A stretch of 64,000 bases of DNA, taken from the NCBI RefSeq assembly GCF_029893965.1, contig NZ_JARXXP010000023.1:1-64000 (forward strand). Reading direction: 5' to 3'. The stretch's first letter is position 1. Each line of letters begins with the position of its first letter. Shown here in pieces: positions 34,314-43,203 of this stretch. This stretch comes from Paenibacillus sp. PastM-3. Its GTDB lineage: Bacteria; Bacillota; Bacilli; Paenibacillales; Paenibacillaceae. Under the pieces are notes generated by a model. It saw only the letters and a program-made list of their open reading frames with translations, was not told the DNA's origin and did not search any database. The translations under genes were made by a program, and so were the position numbers.

Positions 34314-35456
34314 TCACACCGCATTCTGTGCCCGCTGCTGCTCCTCCATCAGCCACTGGAGCAGCATGACCTCCGGCACATTGCTCTTGCGGGCCTCGGC
34401 GTATTCCCGGACCCGCTCCAGCAGCCGGCCTGCCGTCTCCGGGCTGACCTCAAGACCGCGCTGCTCCAGCACATGGGCCACCCCGCCGCTGCCGGAATGC
34501 TTGCCCAGCACGAAGCGGTGGGACCGGCCGACCTCGGCCGGATCAAACGTCTGATACGTCGCCTTCTCCTTCATCAGCCCGTCCACATGAATGCCGGACT
34601 CATGCGTGAACGCAAGCTGTCCTACAATCGGCTTGGCATCACCGACATTGCGCCCGGAGGCCGCAATGACCATATCCGCCAGCCCTTTGAGCAGGTCCAG
34701 CCGCACGCCGCATTCGCCGCCGTACAAATGCCGCCAGGCCATGGCGACTTCCTCCATGGCCGCATTGCCGGTCCGCTCACCTATACCGGCTACTGTGGTG
34801 CTGGCCCAGACCGCCCCGGCGGCTATGCCGCTCAGCGTGTTGGCTACGGCCAGCCCGAAGTCATTGTGGCAGTGCACCTCCAGCTCCACATCAACCGGAA
34901 CCGCGCCAAGCAGCGTCTGAATCCGTTCTGCCATTTGTCCCGGATGATGGGCAGACACCGTGTCCGCATAACGGAACCGGCGTATGCCTTCCTTGTATAG
35001 CGTGTTGACCAATTGGGCCAGAAACTTCATATCCGCCCGGGACGAGTCCTCCATGCCGACCGATACCGTCATGCCCTGCCTGAGCCCGTACTCCGCTGCA
35101 CGCAGCAGCTTGTTCATCCCTTCAAGCGGTGTCAGCCCCAGCTTGCCCTGCAGCTGGATGTCCGAGACCGGAATGGATACATGAGCCCAGTTCACTCCGG
35201 TGCTCCGCGCCTTGTCGATGTCGCCAAGGGTTGACCGGTTCCAGGTCATCAGCTTCATCGGCAAGCCCAGCTCCGCAATAGCCGCGATGTCCTCCTGTTC
35301 CCGTCTGCCCATGGCAGGGATACCTACCTCTGCCTGTTCTACTCCGCATTCCGACAGCAACTTTGCGATTTCCAGCTTTTCCGCCCGCGTGAATGATACT
35401 CCAGCCGCCTGTTCACCATCCCTGAGTGTCGTGTCACATAGCTTGAGACTTTTCAC
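34314..35456 (-). CDS. nifV: Homocitrate synthase NifV
   Basis: 380 aa. Condenses acetyl-CoA and 2-oxoglutarate to homocitrate, the organic ligand of FeMo-cofactor. The catalytic barrel starts LCDTTLRDGEQAAGVSF and includes VEVHCHNDFGLAVANTL-like ELEVHCHNDFGLA, the metal His pair, and GIGERTGNAAMEEV. FTHESGIHVDGLMK lies in the C-terminal part. Its start overlaps hesA by four bases (ATGA). It is the last gene of the nif operon. LeuA-type relatives have longer C-terminal domains, so NifV is preferred. Confidence 0.95.
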   Translation of the reverse strand: MKSLKLCDTTLRDGEQAAGVSFTRAEKLEIAKLLSECGVEQAEVGIPAMGRREQEDIAAIAELGLPMKLMTWNRSTLGDIDKARSTGVNWAHVSIPVSDIQLQGKLGLTPLEGMNKLLRAAEYGLRQGMTVSVGMEDSSRADMKFLAQLVNTLYKEGIRRFRYADTVSAHHPGQMAERIQTLLGAVPVDVELEVHCHNDFGLAVANTLSGIAAGAVWASTTVAGIGERTGNAAMEEVAMAWRHLYGGECGVRLDLLKGLADMVIAASGRNVGDAKPIVGQLAFTHESGIHVDGLMKEKATYQTFDPAEVGRSHRFVLGKHSGSGGVAHVLEQRGLEVSPETAGRLLERVREYAEARKSNVPEVMLLQWLMEEQQRAQNAV

Positions 35457-36205
35457 GGTTTACCTCCTTCTCCGCAGCAAGCGCAATTCGGATTACGGGT
35501 AATAGTGACGCTATAACAGGCGAAGTCGAGTGAGCTGAAGCGATGCATTACGCCCGCATAAGTTGTCCCTACCCCTGTAATCCATTTTACGGCTTCCAGT
35601 GCTGCCAGACAACCGGCAATTCCAGAGGTCGCACCCAGAACTGGAAATCCGAACGGTTCCCATTGCGGCTGCACATCCGGGTACAGGCATTCCAGGCAGG
35701 GAGTCTGACCCGGAAAGATCGTGGTAAGTGAAATCTCAAAGCCGTACATTGCCGCCTCTACCATCGGGGTAGCGGTATCGACGCACAGCCTGTTCAAGGC
35801 ATACCGCTCAGGAAAATCATAACGCGCATCAATAACGATGTCCGCCTTCTCCACCCACGGCTTCGCCCGTTCATATTCAATTCTGGCATTGTAGCCCTCG
35901 ATCTCCACATGCGGATTAAGACGTTTCAGCTGCGCTGCTGCCGTACCGATCCGCTCCATCCCTAAAGATCCGCTGTCCATCAGAATCTGCCGGTTGAGAT
36001 CCGGCGGCAGAATAATACCTTCGTGCGCCAGAATAAGCTTGCCGACACCCGCCGCCGCCAGATACAGCGCAGCCGTTCCTCCTAACCCGCCGATTCCGGC
36101 CACCATGACCGTTGCTTCCTTCAATGCCCGCTGTCCGTCCTCCCCCAGCAGCTTCAGCTGCCGGGCATACCGTTCTAGCTCTGCTCCTCCGGCAAGCTGC
36201 TCCAT
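35453..36205 (-). CDS. hesA: HesA, ThiF/MoeB-like protein of nif clusters
   Basis: 250 aa. E1-like adenylating fold: YARQLKLLGEDGQRAL, the ATP-binding VMVAGIGGLGGTAALYLAAAGVG region and DLNRQILM. It has cysteine pairs for zinc, CLECLYP and NPNCACCGEGG. HesA lies in nearly all Paenibacillus nif clusters and is thought to help mobilise sulfur or metal for cofactor assembly, but its reaction is not settled. AGGAGG precedes ATG 36205; nifV overlaps its end. Confidence 0.92.
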   Translation of the reverse strand: MEQLAGGAELERYARQLKLLGEDGQRALKEATVMVAGIGGLGGTAALYLAAAGVGKLILAHEGIILPPDLNRQILMDSGSLGMERIGTAAAQLKRLNPHVEIEGYNARIEYERAKPWVEKADIVIDARYDFPERYALNRLCVDTATPMVEAAMYGFEISLTTIFPGQTPCLECLYPDVQPQWEPFGFPVLGATSGIAGCLAALEAVKWITGVGTTYAGVMHRFSSLDFACYSVTITRNPNCACCGEGGKP

Positions 36206-36241
36206 GCCTGTCGCCTCCTGTGACTGATGATTATATCTGCC

Positions 36242-36808
36242 TTAACCCTCCAGGCTCAGCAAGCCGTGCAGCGCGGTCACTTCCTTGTATCTGTCCAGAA
36301 AAGCCAGCCCTTCCTCAATACACTCAGCGCCGTACCGGAGCATCTTCTCCTCTGATGTGAACGGAAACGGAAAGCCTGCGCGCAGGCTCTTCAGCACCAG
36401 AATGACCCGGCCGCTGTAGAGCAGTCCCCGGCCGAAGCCCTCACCGTTAATCTCGGCCGTGCTCTGGATCATCGTCCCGCTTCTTTCTTCGATCACTCCG
36501 GCCATAGCCTGAAACAGCAGCGGCACCTGCTGGCGTACCTTGGGCGAGACAGCGCAGTTGAATTCCGACTGGCTCTGGTCAGCAGCAGAGGCAAGGAACT
36601 GCTGTGCAATCTTCTCCCGCGGCTGCAGAGCCGCATAACGGCCGAAGAAATCTTCCGCGTCAAGCAGACTGCACAGCCTCCGGACCAGAGCCTCCGCCGT
36701 CTCCTGGTCCACGGCCTTACGGACCGGCCGGCTGCGGCGCTTCAGGAGCGCATTCTCCTGAAGCGCTCCTTCCAACACTGCCGGGCTTTTATTAGCCATG
36801 GGTTCCAT
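36242..36808 (-). CDS. NifX-associated nitrogen fixation protein (DUF269 family)
   Basis: 188 aa, the gene called orf1 in some Paenibacillus nif clusters. It matches the DUF269 pattern: LVRRLCSLLDAEDFFGRY, then EERSGTMIQSTAEINGEGFGRGLL with SGRVILVLKSLR, then ALFFERY-like AFLDRYKEVTAL. The first 30 residues are extra. The family accompanies nifX in diazotrophs and is presumed to aid cofactor traffic. ATG 36808 follows AAGGAGAGG within the end of nifX (17-base overlap), so translation is coupled. Confidence 0.85.
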   Translation of the reverse strand: MEPMANKSPAVLEGALQENALLKRRSRPVRKAVDQETAEALVRRLCSLLDAEDFFGRYAALQPREKIAQQFLASAADQSQSEFNCAVSPKVRQQVPLLFQAMAGVIEERSGTMIQSTAEINGEGFGRGLLYSGRVILVLKSLRAGFPFPFTSEEKMLRYGAECIEEGLAFLDRYKEVTALHGLLSLEG

Positions 36809-37202
36809 CAGATTCCTCTCCTTCCGTTATGCCTTCCTCTTCCGCCCGCAGCACCTTGGCCAGCCACATCGGCGGCTTACCCTGCAGCATCTCGGCCAGC
36901 CGCTTGACCTGCTCCTCGATCGGGCTGCCAAAAGGAACCTTCACCGGCATAATCTTGCGCCGTGTCACCCGGGCAGCCGCCGAAGCGCCGATCTGCATAA
37001 TGAAGATCAGCGTGCAGTCACCTACCGCCTCCAGGCGGCTCTCGATTTTGCCGGCTTCATCCTGGTTCAGGACTACCGGCAGTCTGCGCAGCTCAACAAG
37101 CTCACTTCCCTGCTTGGTGACATTGTATATTGCGAACATCGGACTCTGCCCGAAGTGGGCATTAACGCGGATTCCATCATCTGTGGCGAATGCTACTTTC
37201 AC
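36792..37202 (-). CDS. nifX: NifX, FeMo-cofactor precursor carrier
   Basis: 136 aa. Start is GTG 37202 (MKVAFATDDGIRVNAHFGQSPMF split by the family's short loop), after GGGAGGCTGG, inside the end of nifN (26-base overlap). Dinitrogenase iron-molybdenum cofactor domain: VNAHFGQSPMFAIY at the start and CTLIFIMQIGASAAARV in the middle. NifX binds NifB-co and VK-cluster between NifB and NifEN. The same domain forms the C-terminus of NifB upstream. Confidence 0.93.
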   Translation of the reverse strand: MKVAFATDDGIRVNAHFGQSPMFAIYNVTKQGSELVELRRLPVVLNQDEAGKIESRLEAVGDCTLIFIMQIGASAAARVTRRKIMPVKVPFGSPIEEQVKRLAEMLQGKPPMWLAKVLRAEEEGITEGEESDGTHG

Positions 37203-38505
37203 GGTGGCCAGCCTCCCTCTGCATTAACAAATTCCCTGCCTTGTTGCTCCATTCCATTGCTCCCCTGTAGCCGACCGATACGGACATATAGGCCCCAAGC
37301 TCGTTCCAGACCGGGAAGCCGGCGGGCATAAATGCCGCCTCTATGCGGGCTGCACCGCTGATTCCGTGCGAATTGCTGATCCACAGGTCGGCTCCTTTGC
37401 CGAGCACCTCGGCATCATCCAGGTCGCCGACCCATACCTCACGCTCCATGCCGTCTACAAGCGGTGTTTCAAAAGAAGCAACTAGCGCCTTCTGCTCTAC
37501 ACCCAGCTCCTCCAGCCAGCCGGACACGGAATACAGATGATCCGGCTCAAGCGCCGCAACAGCGGACATGCCGGCGAACTGGAAATGCGCGTCAAGCATG
37601 CTGTCGAGCAGATTCTCCCGCTGCCAGCAGTAGCGCAGCGGAACCGGCTCGCCGCTGATCTGGTGCAGGAAATGCAGCAGATCATCCGAGGCCTTCAGGC
37701 CCATTGCACCGCTGAATACCTTATAGGGTGTGCCAAGCGCGTTATGCAGTCTTCTGGCCGGCCGCTCCATGCTGGCGCCGACTGCAATCGTTAAGCCGGA
37801 CTGCAGGCTCTGCAGCATGGAGTCCAGCGGCACACCACCCCGGGTCAGCGGGGAGAAGCCGGTCAGCAGATGGCCGGATAGGGAAGTCGAAATATCAGGA
37901 ACGGCAATCACCTCGAACCCGAAGGCAGAGATCATTTCCTTCAGCTCCATCACATCTGCAGGCGTCAGGAACGATCCCGGAAGCAGCGTAATCTGGCGGG
38001 TGTTCACGGTTCTTGAACCCCGGTGTCCCACCTGCTGGATCATTTCGTCCATCATCGCCTCCACCGTGGCGCTGAAGCCGGACTCAAGCGAGCCCCGAAA
38101 ATCGGGCAGAACCACAGAGAAGGCGAGCCCCCCGCGAAGGTTCCGTTCCCGCTTGTAGCTCTTGAGCATCGTAGCATAATCAACACCCGCCACATCGGTC
38201 AGCTCCGTTCCGATGATGCCGATAATGTCGGGACGATGCTTACTCAGTACAATATTCAGCGCCTCCTCCAGATTCCGGTTGGCGTCGAAGATTACATCCA
38301 TCTCCTGCAGCGCCGAGGTCTGCACGGCAATCGGCTCGCGGAAATGCCGGGTCAGCAGCGCCTTCGGAAAAGCCGAGCAGCCTTGCGAGCCGTGTATCAG
38401 CGGCATTGCGCGATAGCAGCCCTGCAGGGCAAGCACGGCCCCCAGCGACTGGCCGATCTTGACCGGATTGACCGAAGCCGGCTTCTTCCGTCTGTTAACG
38501 GTCAT
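37177..38505 (-). CDS. nifN: NifN, FeMo-cofactor scaffold beta subunit
   Basis: 442 aa, homologous to NifK. Recognisable are NPVKIGQSLGAVLALQGC (cluster-binding Cys), LIHGSQGCSAFPKALLTRHFREP and GIIGTELTDVAGVDY. With NifE it forms the tetramer on which NifB-co matures to FeMo-cofactor. It overlaps nifE by 11 bases and nifX by 26, so translation is coupled. ATG 38505 follows GGGAGGTGCCTT. Confidence 0.95.
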   Translation of the reverse strand: MTVNRRKKPASVNPVKIGQSLGAVLALQGCYRAMPLIHGSQGCSAFPKALLTRHFREPIAVQTSALQEMDVIFDANRNLEEALNIVLSKHRPDIIGIIGTELTDVAGVDYATMLKSYKRERNLRGGLAFSVVLPDFRGSLESGFSATVEAMMDEMIQQVGHRGSRTVNTRQITLLPGSFLTPADVMELKEMISAFGFEVIAVPDISTSLSGHLLTGFSPLTRGGVPLDSMLQSLQSGLTIAVGASMERPARRLHNALGTPYKVFSGAMGLKASDDLLHFLHQISGEPVPLRYCWQRENLLDSMLDAHFQFAGMSAVAALEPDHLYSVSGWLEELGVEQKALVASFETPLVDGMEREVWVGDLDDAEVLGKGADLWISNSHGISGAARIEAAFMPAGFPVWNELGAYMSVSVGYRGAMEWSNKAGNLLMQREAGHRESSIRHR

Positions 38506-39856
38506 AAGGCACCTCCCTGTCCCAGGGGGCGGGGCTGGCCGCGAGCTTCCAGATCGGATTGGCCAGTGAATAGGTCAGCTCCTTGGCCAGCCGCAGCAGG
38601 CCTTCATAGCCGGCATAGGCCTTATGTCTTTCCTGGTTAATATCGATGAACGGAATCTGTTCCTTCATCGCCACATACATGTTGCGCCCGCCGGCGATCA
38701 TAATGTCGGCCTTGCGTTCCCGCACCGTCTTGAGAATCCTGCTGGCCCCGCCTTCCGGTATATATTCGGTATCATCTCCGACCCGGTCGGCAATCCGCCG
38801 CACATCATCCTCCGTGCTTTTGTTCGTGCCTACACCGACCACCTGTACCCCCAGCTCCTTGAGCGCCGATATAACGGACCAGCTTTTGACACCGCCGGTA
38901 TACAGCACCGCTTTTTTCCCCTTCAGAATTTTGCGGTAAGGACGCAGATCCTGGGCCAGACGGTTCTCCTCCCGTTCGGTCAGACGGTCCACCCGCCGCT
39001 CCATTTCCCGGTCATTCATCAGATATGCCATCTGGCGCAGAGAATAGGTAGTCTCCTTAGCCCCGTAGAAGGAGCCTTCAAAATAAGGGATACCGTACCG
39101 GGCCTCCATCTCCCTTGCCAGCCCCAGCAGCGCGCGGCTGCAGACGACCATGTTAACCTTGGCGCGGTGCGCCCAGGTTATCTCCTCGTATCTGGCATCG
39201 CCTGTGATACGCGAGGTAACAGCAATGCCCGCACTGTTCATCAGCCTCTCAATGTCCCACATTTCACCCGCGATATTGTATTCGCCGATCAGGTTGACAC
39301 CAAGCGGAGTTTCCGGCTGCGGCTCTCCTGTGCCGATAACATACTGCAGCAGGGCATCGCCTGCCAGCCGGTTGCCCAGGTTTTTACTGCCCACAAACCC
39401 CGGGCTGTTAACGGGAACAACCGGTATGCCCAGCCGGTCCGCAGCCTCCTTGCACACGGCATCCATATCTTCGCCGATCAGTGCCGTCACACAGGTTGAA
39501 TATACAAAGATTGCCGGAGGCGCAAAACGCCCGGCAATATAGTCGATGCTCTCCTTCAGCTTCTTTTCCCCGCCAAAAATAATGTCGGAGTCATTCAGAT
39601 CGGTGGCGAAGCCGTATTGCGACAGCGATGGGCCGCTCGACAGCGTACCTCTGCTCTCCCAGCTGTTCCCGGCACAGGCAATCGGGCCATGAATAAGATG
39701 CGCGGCGTCCATTATAGGCAGCAGTGTGATCTGGGCTCCGTCGAAGGAGCAGCCTCCGGCTGCTTCACCGGGCTTCGGCCGCGGACACGGCTTGGATTTG
39801 GGGGCCTGGCTCCCGCAATCCCCGGAATCAAAATCGACTTTTCGTACTGGGTCCAT
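38495..39856 (-). CDS. nifE: NifE, FeMo-cofactor scaffold alpha subunit
   Basis: 453 aa, homologous to NifD. It has GGCSFDGAQITLLPIMDAAH with LIHGPIACAGNSW (cluster Cys), FVYSTCVTALIGEDMDAV and NSPGFVGSKNLGNRLAGDA. GAAGGAGATGAAAGCCG precedes the ATG. It is separated from nifK by 286 bases that hold a large hairpin, the longest gap inside the operon. It overlaps nifN. Confidence 0.96.
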   Translation of the reverse strand: MDPVRKVDFDSGDCGSQAPKSKPCPRPKPGEAAGGCSFDGAQITLLPIMDAAHLIHGPIACAGNSWESRGTLSSGPSLSQYGFATDLNDSDIIFGGEKKLKESIDYIAGRFAPPAIFVYSTCVTALIGEDMDAVCKEAADRLGIPVVPVNSPGFVGSKNLGNRLAGDALLQYVIGTGEPQPETPLGVNLIGEYNIAGEMWDIERLMNSAGIAVTSRITGDARYEEITWAHRAKVNMVVCSRALLGLAREMEARYGIPYFEGSFYGAKETTYSLRQMAYLMNDREMERRVDRLTEREENRLAQDLRPYRKILKGKKAVLYTGGVKSWSVISALKELGVQVVGVGTNKSTEDDVRRIADRVGDDTEYIPEGGASRILKTVRERKADIMIAGGRNMYVAMKEQIPFIDINQERHKAYAGYEGLLRLAKELTYSLANPIWKLAASPAPWDREVPYDR

Positions 39857-39945
39857 CGGCTTTCATCTCCTTCGCTAAAGGTGGATGCTAACTCTGGCAA
39901 TACTGACCTGCAGCAGTAACGGCTTATACATATCACTAGCAAGAA

Positions 39946-40024
39946 TCCCGGCCTGCCCTGTTCCCGGATTTCGCGTGTGTTAACCATAGGCGAAAAACGG
40001 GATATAGGGAACGCCGGGCTGGAT
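39946..40024 (-). promoter_or_regulatory. Large stem-loop in the nifK-nifE gap
   Basis: On the minus strand CCCGGCGTTCCC...TTTTTCGC faces GCGAAAT...GGGAAC...CCGGG, a long interrupted stem about 90 bases before nifE. It may slow transcription, block nucleases at the 3' end of nifHDK mRNA, or set the lower level of the nifEN part. Confidence 0.5.
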
Positions 40025-40142
40025 GAATCATTACCATTTATTCAAATTGATGTATGTTAAGCATAAAATATCTTTACAGAAAGTTTCAGTAATTTCCATC
40101 ACTCATCCATACTGTCAAAGTGTAAAAATGCAGGTATGCCGC

Positions 40143-41702
40143 TTACCGCACCAGGTCATAGTTGAATCCGGAATTATTGCGGTCCAGTTCATCGAGCACG
40201 GTGTTGACAATCAGACTGAGCAGATTAAGCGCACCCTGATAGCCAAGGATCGGATAACGGTGCATGTGATGACGGTCAAAGATCGGGAACCCTACGCGGA
40301 TCAGCGGAACATTCGCATCCTTGGCCGCAAATTTCAGATGCGAGCTGCCGATGGCCAGATCAACCGGATCATTCAGCAGCAGCGACCGCATATGCCACAG
40401 GTCATTTCCGATATACAGCGAGGCTTCGGAGCCGTAAGGACTTGAGGCGAGCAGTGCCTCCGCCTCCTCCTTGAACTTCACTTCATTGAAGTCCACATCT
40501 CCGTTCGAGCAGACGATGTGCACCGGCTCCATGCCAACCTCCAGGCAGAAACCGATTAAGCCGATCAGCAGATCCGGATCGCCTACCAGCGCTACCCGCT
40601 TGCCGTGAATATAGGGATGGCTGTCCGTGAGAGCATCCACCACGCGGCCGCGTTCTTCCAGCAGCGAGGCCGGAAGCGGAAGCCCTGTCAGCTCGCTGAT
40701 CGCCTCCAGCAGCTTGTCGGTTCCGGTGATACCAAGCGGCGTAGACAGCGCAGTAATCTGTTGCTTCCAGGTATCGGCAATGTAGTCCTGGGTCTTCTTC
40801 AGCGTATATTTCTGGAGGGACAGGGTGCCGAGCGCATTCGCCGCCAGCGGCACATCCGCCAGTCTGGTTCCGCCGTAGTAGTACTCGTACTCCCCGGTAG
40901 CCGGCGAATCATAGTTGCCGCTGTGGTCACCAAGCAATGTATATTTCGTATCAAATGCCTCAAGAATTTTCCGGATTTCCGCGAAATTCCCCGTGTAAGG
41001 CTCGAAGCCGAGCATGACGTTCAGCTTCTCCCCTGTTTCTTCACCGCTGCCAGGGGCTGCTTCAAAGCCGGAGCGTTCATAGAGGTAGCTAAGAATCCCC
41101 TTCATCATGGCATCATAGCCGGTAATATGTGACCCGACAAAGCTAGGCGTGTTGCAGAAGGCAACCGGGAAATCCTCGGATATCACCCCTTTATTGCGGG
41201 CATTGCCGATGAAGGAGGACAGGTCATCACCGATAACCTCGGCCATGCAGGTCGTACAGATTGCCACCATCTCCGGCTTATAGAGGGCAATACTGTTTTC
41301 CAGGCCGTCAATCAGGTTGCTCATACCGCCGAATACTGCTGCATCCTCAGTCATCGAGGAGGATACGGCCGGTGTAGGCTCCTTGAAATGGCGGCTTAAA
41401 TGGCTGCGGAAATAGGAGTTGCAACCTTGTGAGCCATGGACAAAAGGCAGCGTCTTCTCAAAACCGAGTGCGGCCATAATAGAACCGAGCGGCTGGCAGG
41501 CCTTGTGCGGGTTAATGACCACCGCTTTACGGTTAAAGTTCTTCTCCATATATTCAGCAGATTGGGAGTAAGCGAGCGCTTCTGCCGTTTCCTGCTCGCT
41601 GCAGGGTGCTTCAAACTGCCGCTTGTTCAGCCGCTGCTCCACGAACCGGTGCTCCGAGAACAGGGAGTTGTAATCCGGAATGTCCAGTCTGTCCTTGCTC
41701 AT
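40143..41702 (-). CDS. nifK: NifK, MoFe protein beta subunit
   Basis: 519 aa counted from ATG 41702 (MSKDRLDIPDYNSLF), which overlaps the nifD stop (ATGA) and has GGAGGAAG ahead; a frame extension to 41753 lies in nifD and is not used. P-cluster ligands appear in NPHKACQPLGSIMAALG, FVHGSQGCNSYFRSHLSRHF and CTTCMAEVIGDDL. It forms the alpha2-beta2 dinitrogenase with NifD. Confidence 0.97.
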   Translation of the reverse strand: MSKDRLDIPDYNSLFSEHRFVEQRLNKRQFEAPCSEQETAEALAYSQSAEYMEKNFNRKAVVINPHKACQPLGSIMAALGFEKTLPFVHGSQGCNSYFRSHLSRHFKEPTPAVSSSMTEDAAVFGGMSNLIDGLENSIALYKPEMVAICTTCMAEVIGDDLSSFIGNARNKGVISEDFPVAFCNTPSFVGSHITGYDAMMKGILSYLYERSGFEAAPGSGEETGEKLNVMLGFEPYTGNFAEIRKILEAFDTKYTLLGDHSGNYDSPATGEYEYYYGGTRLADVPLAANALGTLSLQKYTLKKTQDYIADTWKQQITALSTPLGITGTDKLLEAISELTGLPLPASLLEERGRVVDALTDSHPYIHGKRVALVGDPDLLIGLIGFCLEVGMEPVHIVCSNGDVDFNEVKFKEEAEALLASSPYGSEASLYIGNDLWHMRSLLLNDPVDLAIGSSHLKFAAKDANVPLIRVGFPIFDRHHMHRYPILGYQGALNLLSLIVNTVLDELDRNNSGFNYDLVR

Positions 41703-43156
41703 ATGCTCGCTTCCTCCTTTTGGGCTTTTGTCTTTTTCTGCATCAGGCTCCACACCGGGCTGTTGACCGTCATATCCATATCCTTGGCAAAGATCTTAAA
41801 GCCGTCAAAGCCGTGATAAGGGCCGCTGTAATCCCATGAATGCATCTGGCGGAACGGAACACCCATTTTGTGATACACATATTTCTCTTTGACACCTGAG
41901 CCCACCAGATCAACATTCATTTTCTGGGCCAGCTCTTCCAGCTCATAGGCCGTAGGATCATCCATAATAATCGTGCCTTCCTTCATCATCGGGAAGGTCT
42001 TCTCGTAATCGTCCTTATGGGCGAATTCGTAACCGGAGGCCACAATATCCATTCCGAGATCCTCGTATGCGCCGATGGTGTGGCGGGAACGCAGACCGCC
42101 GATCATCAGCATCACTTTTTTATTTTCCAGACGCGGCTTGTATTTACTGATAATGGCATCCATGGCCGGCTTGTGCTTTGCAATCATCTTCTCGCAGTTC
42201 TCCTGGATCGTTTCGTCGAACAATGCGGCGATGGCGCGGAGGCTTTCATAGGTTTTGGTCGGTCCGAAGAAGTTGTATTCCATCCAGGGAATACCGTAAG
42301 CCTTCTCCATATGCTCGACCATATAGTTCATGGAGCGGTGGCAGTGGATCAGGTTCAGCTTCGCTTTGTGGGCAATCTCCAGCTCATTCAGCGTACCGTC
42401 GCCGGACCATTGGGCGATGACGCGCAGCCCCATTTCTTCCAGCAGAATACGCGAAGCCCAGGCATCACCGCCGATATTGTAATCACCGATGATGTTGACA
42501 TCATAAGGTCCTGTTTCGGCCAGGTCCGCCTTGCCGAGCACGAAATCACGGATCGCATCATTGGCGATATGATGGCCGAGCGATTGGCTGACGCCGCGGA
42601 AGCCCTCACACCGGACAGGTACGACCGGCATCTCCAGCTCCTTGGACATCTTCTTGGACACCGCTTCAATATCATCACCGATCAGGCCGACCGGGCACTC
42701 GGACTGTACCGAAATCCCTTTGGCCAGCGGGAACATCTCGGTAATCTCCCGCATGATCACTTCCAGCTTCTTGTCACCGCCGAAGACGATATCCGTCTCC
42801 TGAAAATCACTTGTAATCTGCATCGCGGTAAAATTATCGATCCCCAGCGTCCCGTTCGCATAATTGCGCCGGGTTCCCCAGCTGTACTGCCCGCAGCCGA
42901 TGGGGCCATGGCTGATATGGACCATATCCTTGATCGGGCCCCACACCACGCCCTTCGAGCCCGCATAGGAGCAGCCGCGCGGCGTCATGACACCGGGACG
43001 GGACTTGATATTCGATTTCAGGGCACAGGTGCCGCAGGTTTGAGCTTCGGCTGTATTGATCTGATAATGCTTTTCCCGGTCTTTTTTCGCTTTTTTCGGG
43101 TAAGCCTCCAGCACTTCTTCCACGAGTTTTTTATTCGCTTCAATATCCAGTCCCAT
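41699..43156 (-). CDS. nifD: NifD, MoFe protein alpha subunit
   Basis: 485 aa. It carries P-cluster Cys residues (TPRGCSYAGSKG, GPIGCGQYSWGTR, SECPVGLIGDDIEAV), the GVSQSLGHHIAND region with the catalytic His, and the two FeMo-cofactor ligands: Cys272 in LIHCHRSMNY and His439 in MHSWDYSGPYHG. This pattern marks a molybdenum nitrogenase rather than a V or Fe-only enzyme. AAAAGGAGGG precedes the ATG. It is preceded by the nifH gap hairpin. Confidence 0.98.
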   Translation of the reverse strand: MGLDIEANKKLVEEVLEAYPKKAKKDREKHYQINTAEAQTCGTCALKSNIKSRPGVMTPRGCSYAGSKGVVWGPIKDMVHISHGPIGCGQYSWGTRRNYANGTLGIDNFTAMQITSDFQETDIVFGGDKKLEVIMREITEMFPLAKGISVQSECPVGLIGDDIEAVSKKMSKELEMPVVPVRCEGFRGVSQSLGHHIANDAIRDFVLGKADLAETGPYDVNIIGDYNIGGDAWASRILLEEMGLRVIAQWSGDGTLNELEIAHKAKLNLIHCHRSMNYMVEHMEKAYGIPWMEYNFFGPTKTYESLRAIAALFDETIQENCEKMIAKHKPAMDAIISKYKPRLENKKVMLMIGGLRSRHTIGAYEDLGMDIVASGYEFAHKDDYEKTFPMMKEGTIIMDDPTAYELEELAQKMNVDLVGSGVKEKYVYHKMGVPFRQMHSWDYSGPYHGFDGFKIFAKDMDMTVNSPVWSLMQKKTKAQKEEASI

Positions 43157-43176
43157 TATTGACCCTCCTTTTCATG

Positions 43177-43200
43177 GCGGGGCGCCTTGGCGCCCGCTGT
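43177..43200 (-). promoter_or_regulatory. GC-rich hairpin directly after nifH
   Basis: On the minus strand GCGGGCGCC, AA, GGCGCCCCGC lies three bases after the nifH stop and has no T-run. It is therefore more likely an mRNA-stabilising or partially terminating stem than a full terminator. It would favour excess NifH over NifDK. Confidence 0.6.
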
Positions 43201-43203
43201 TAC

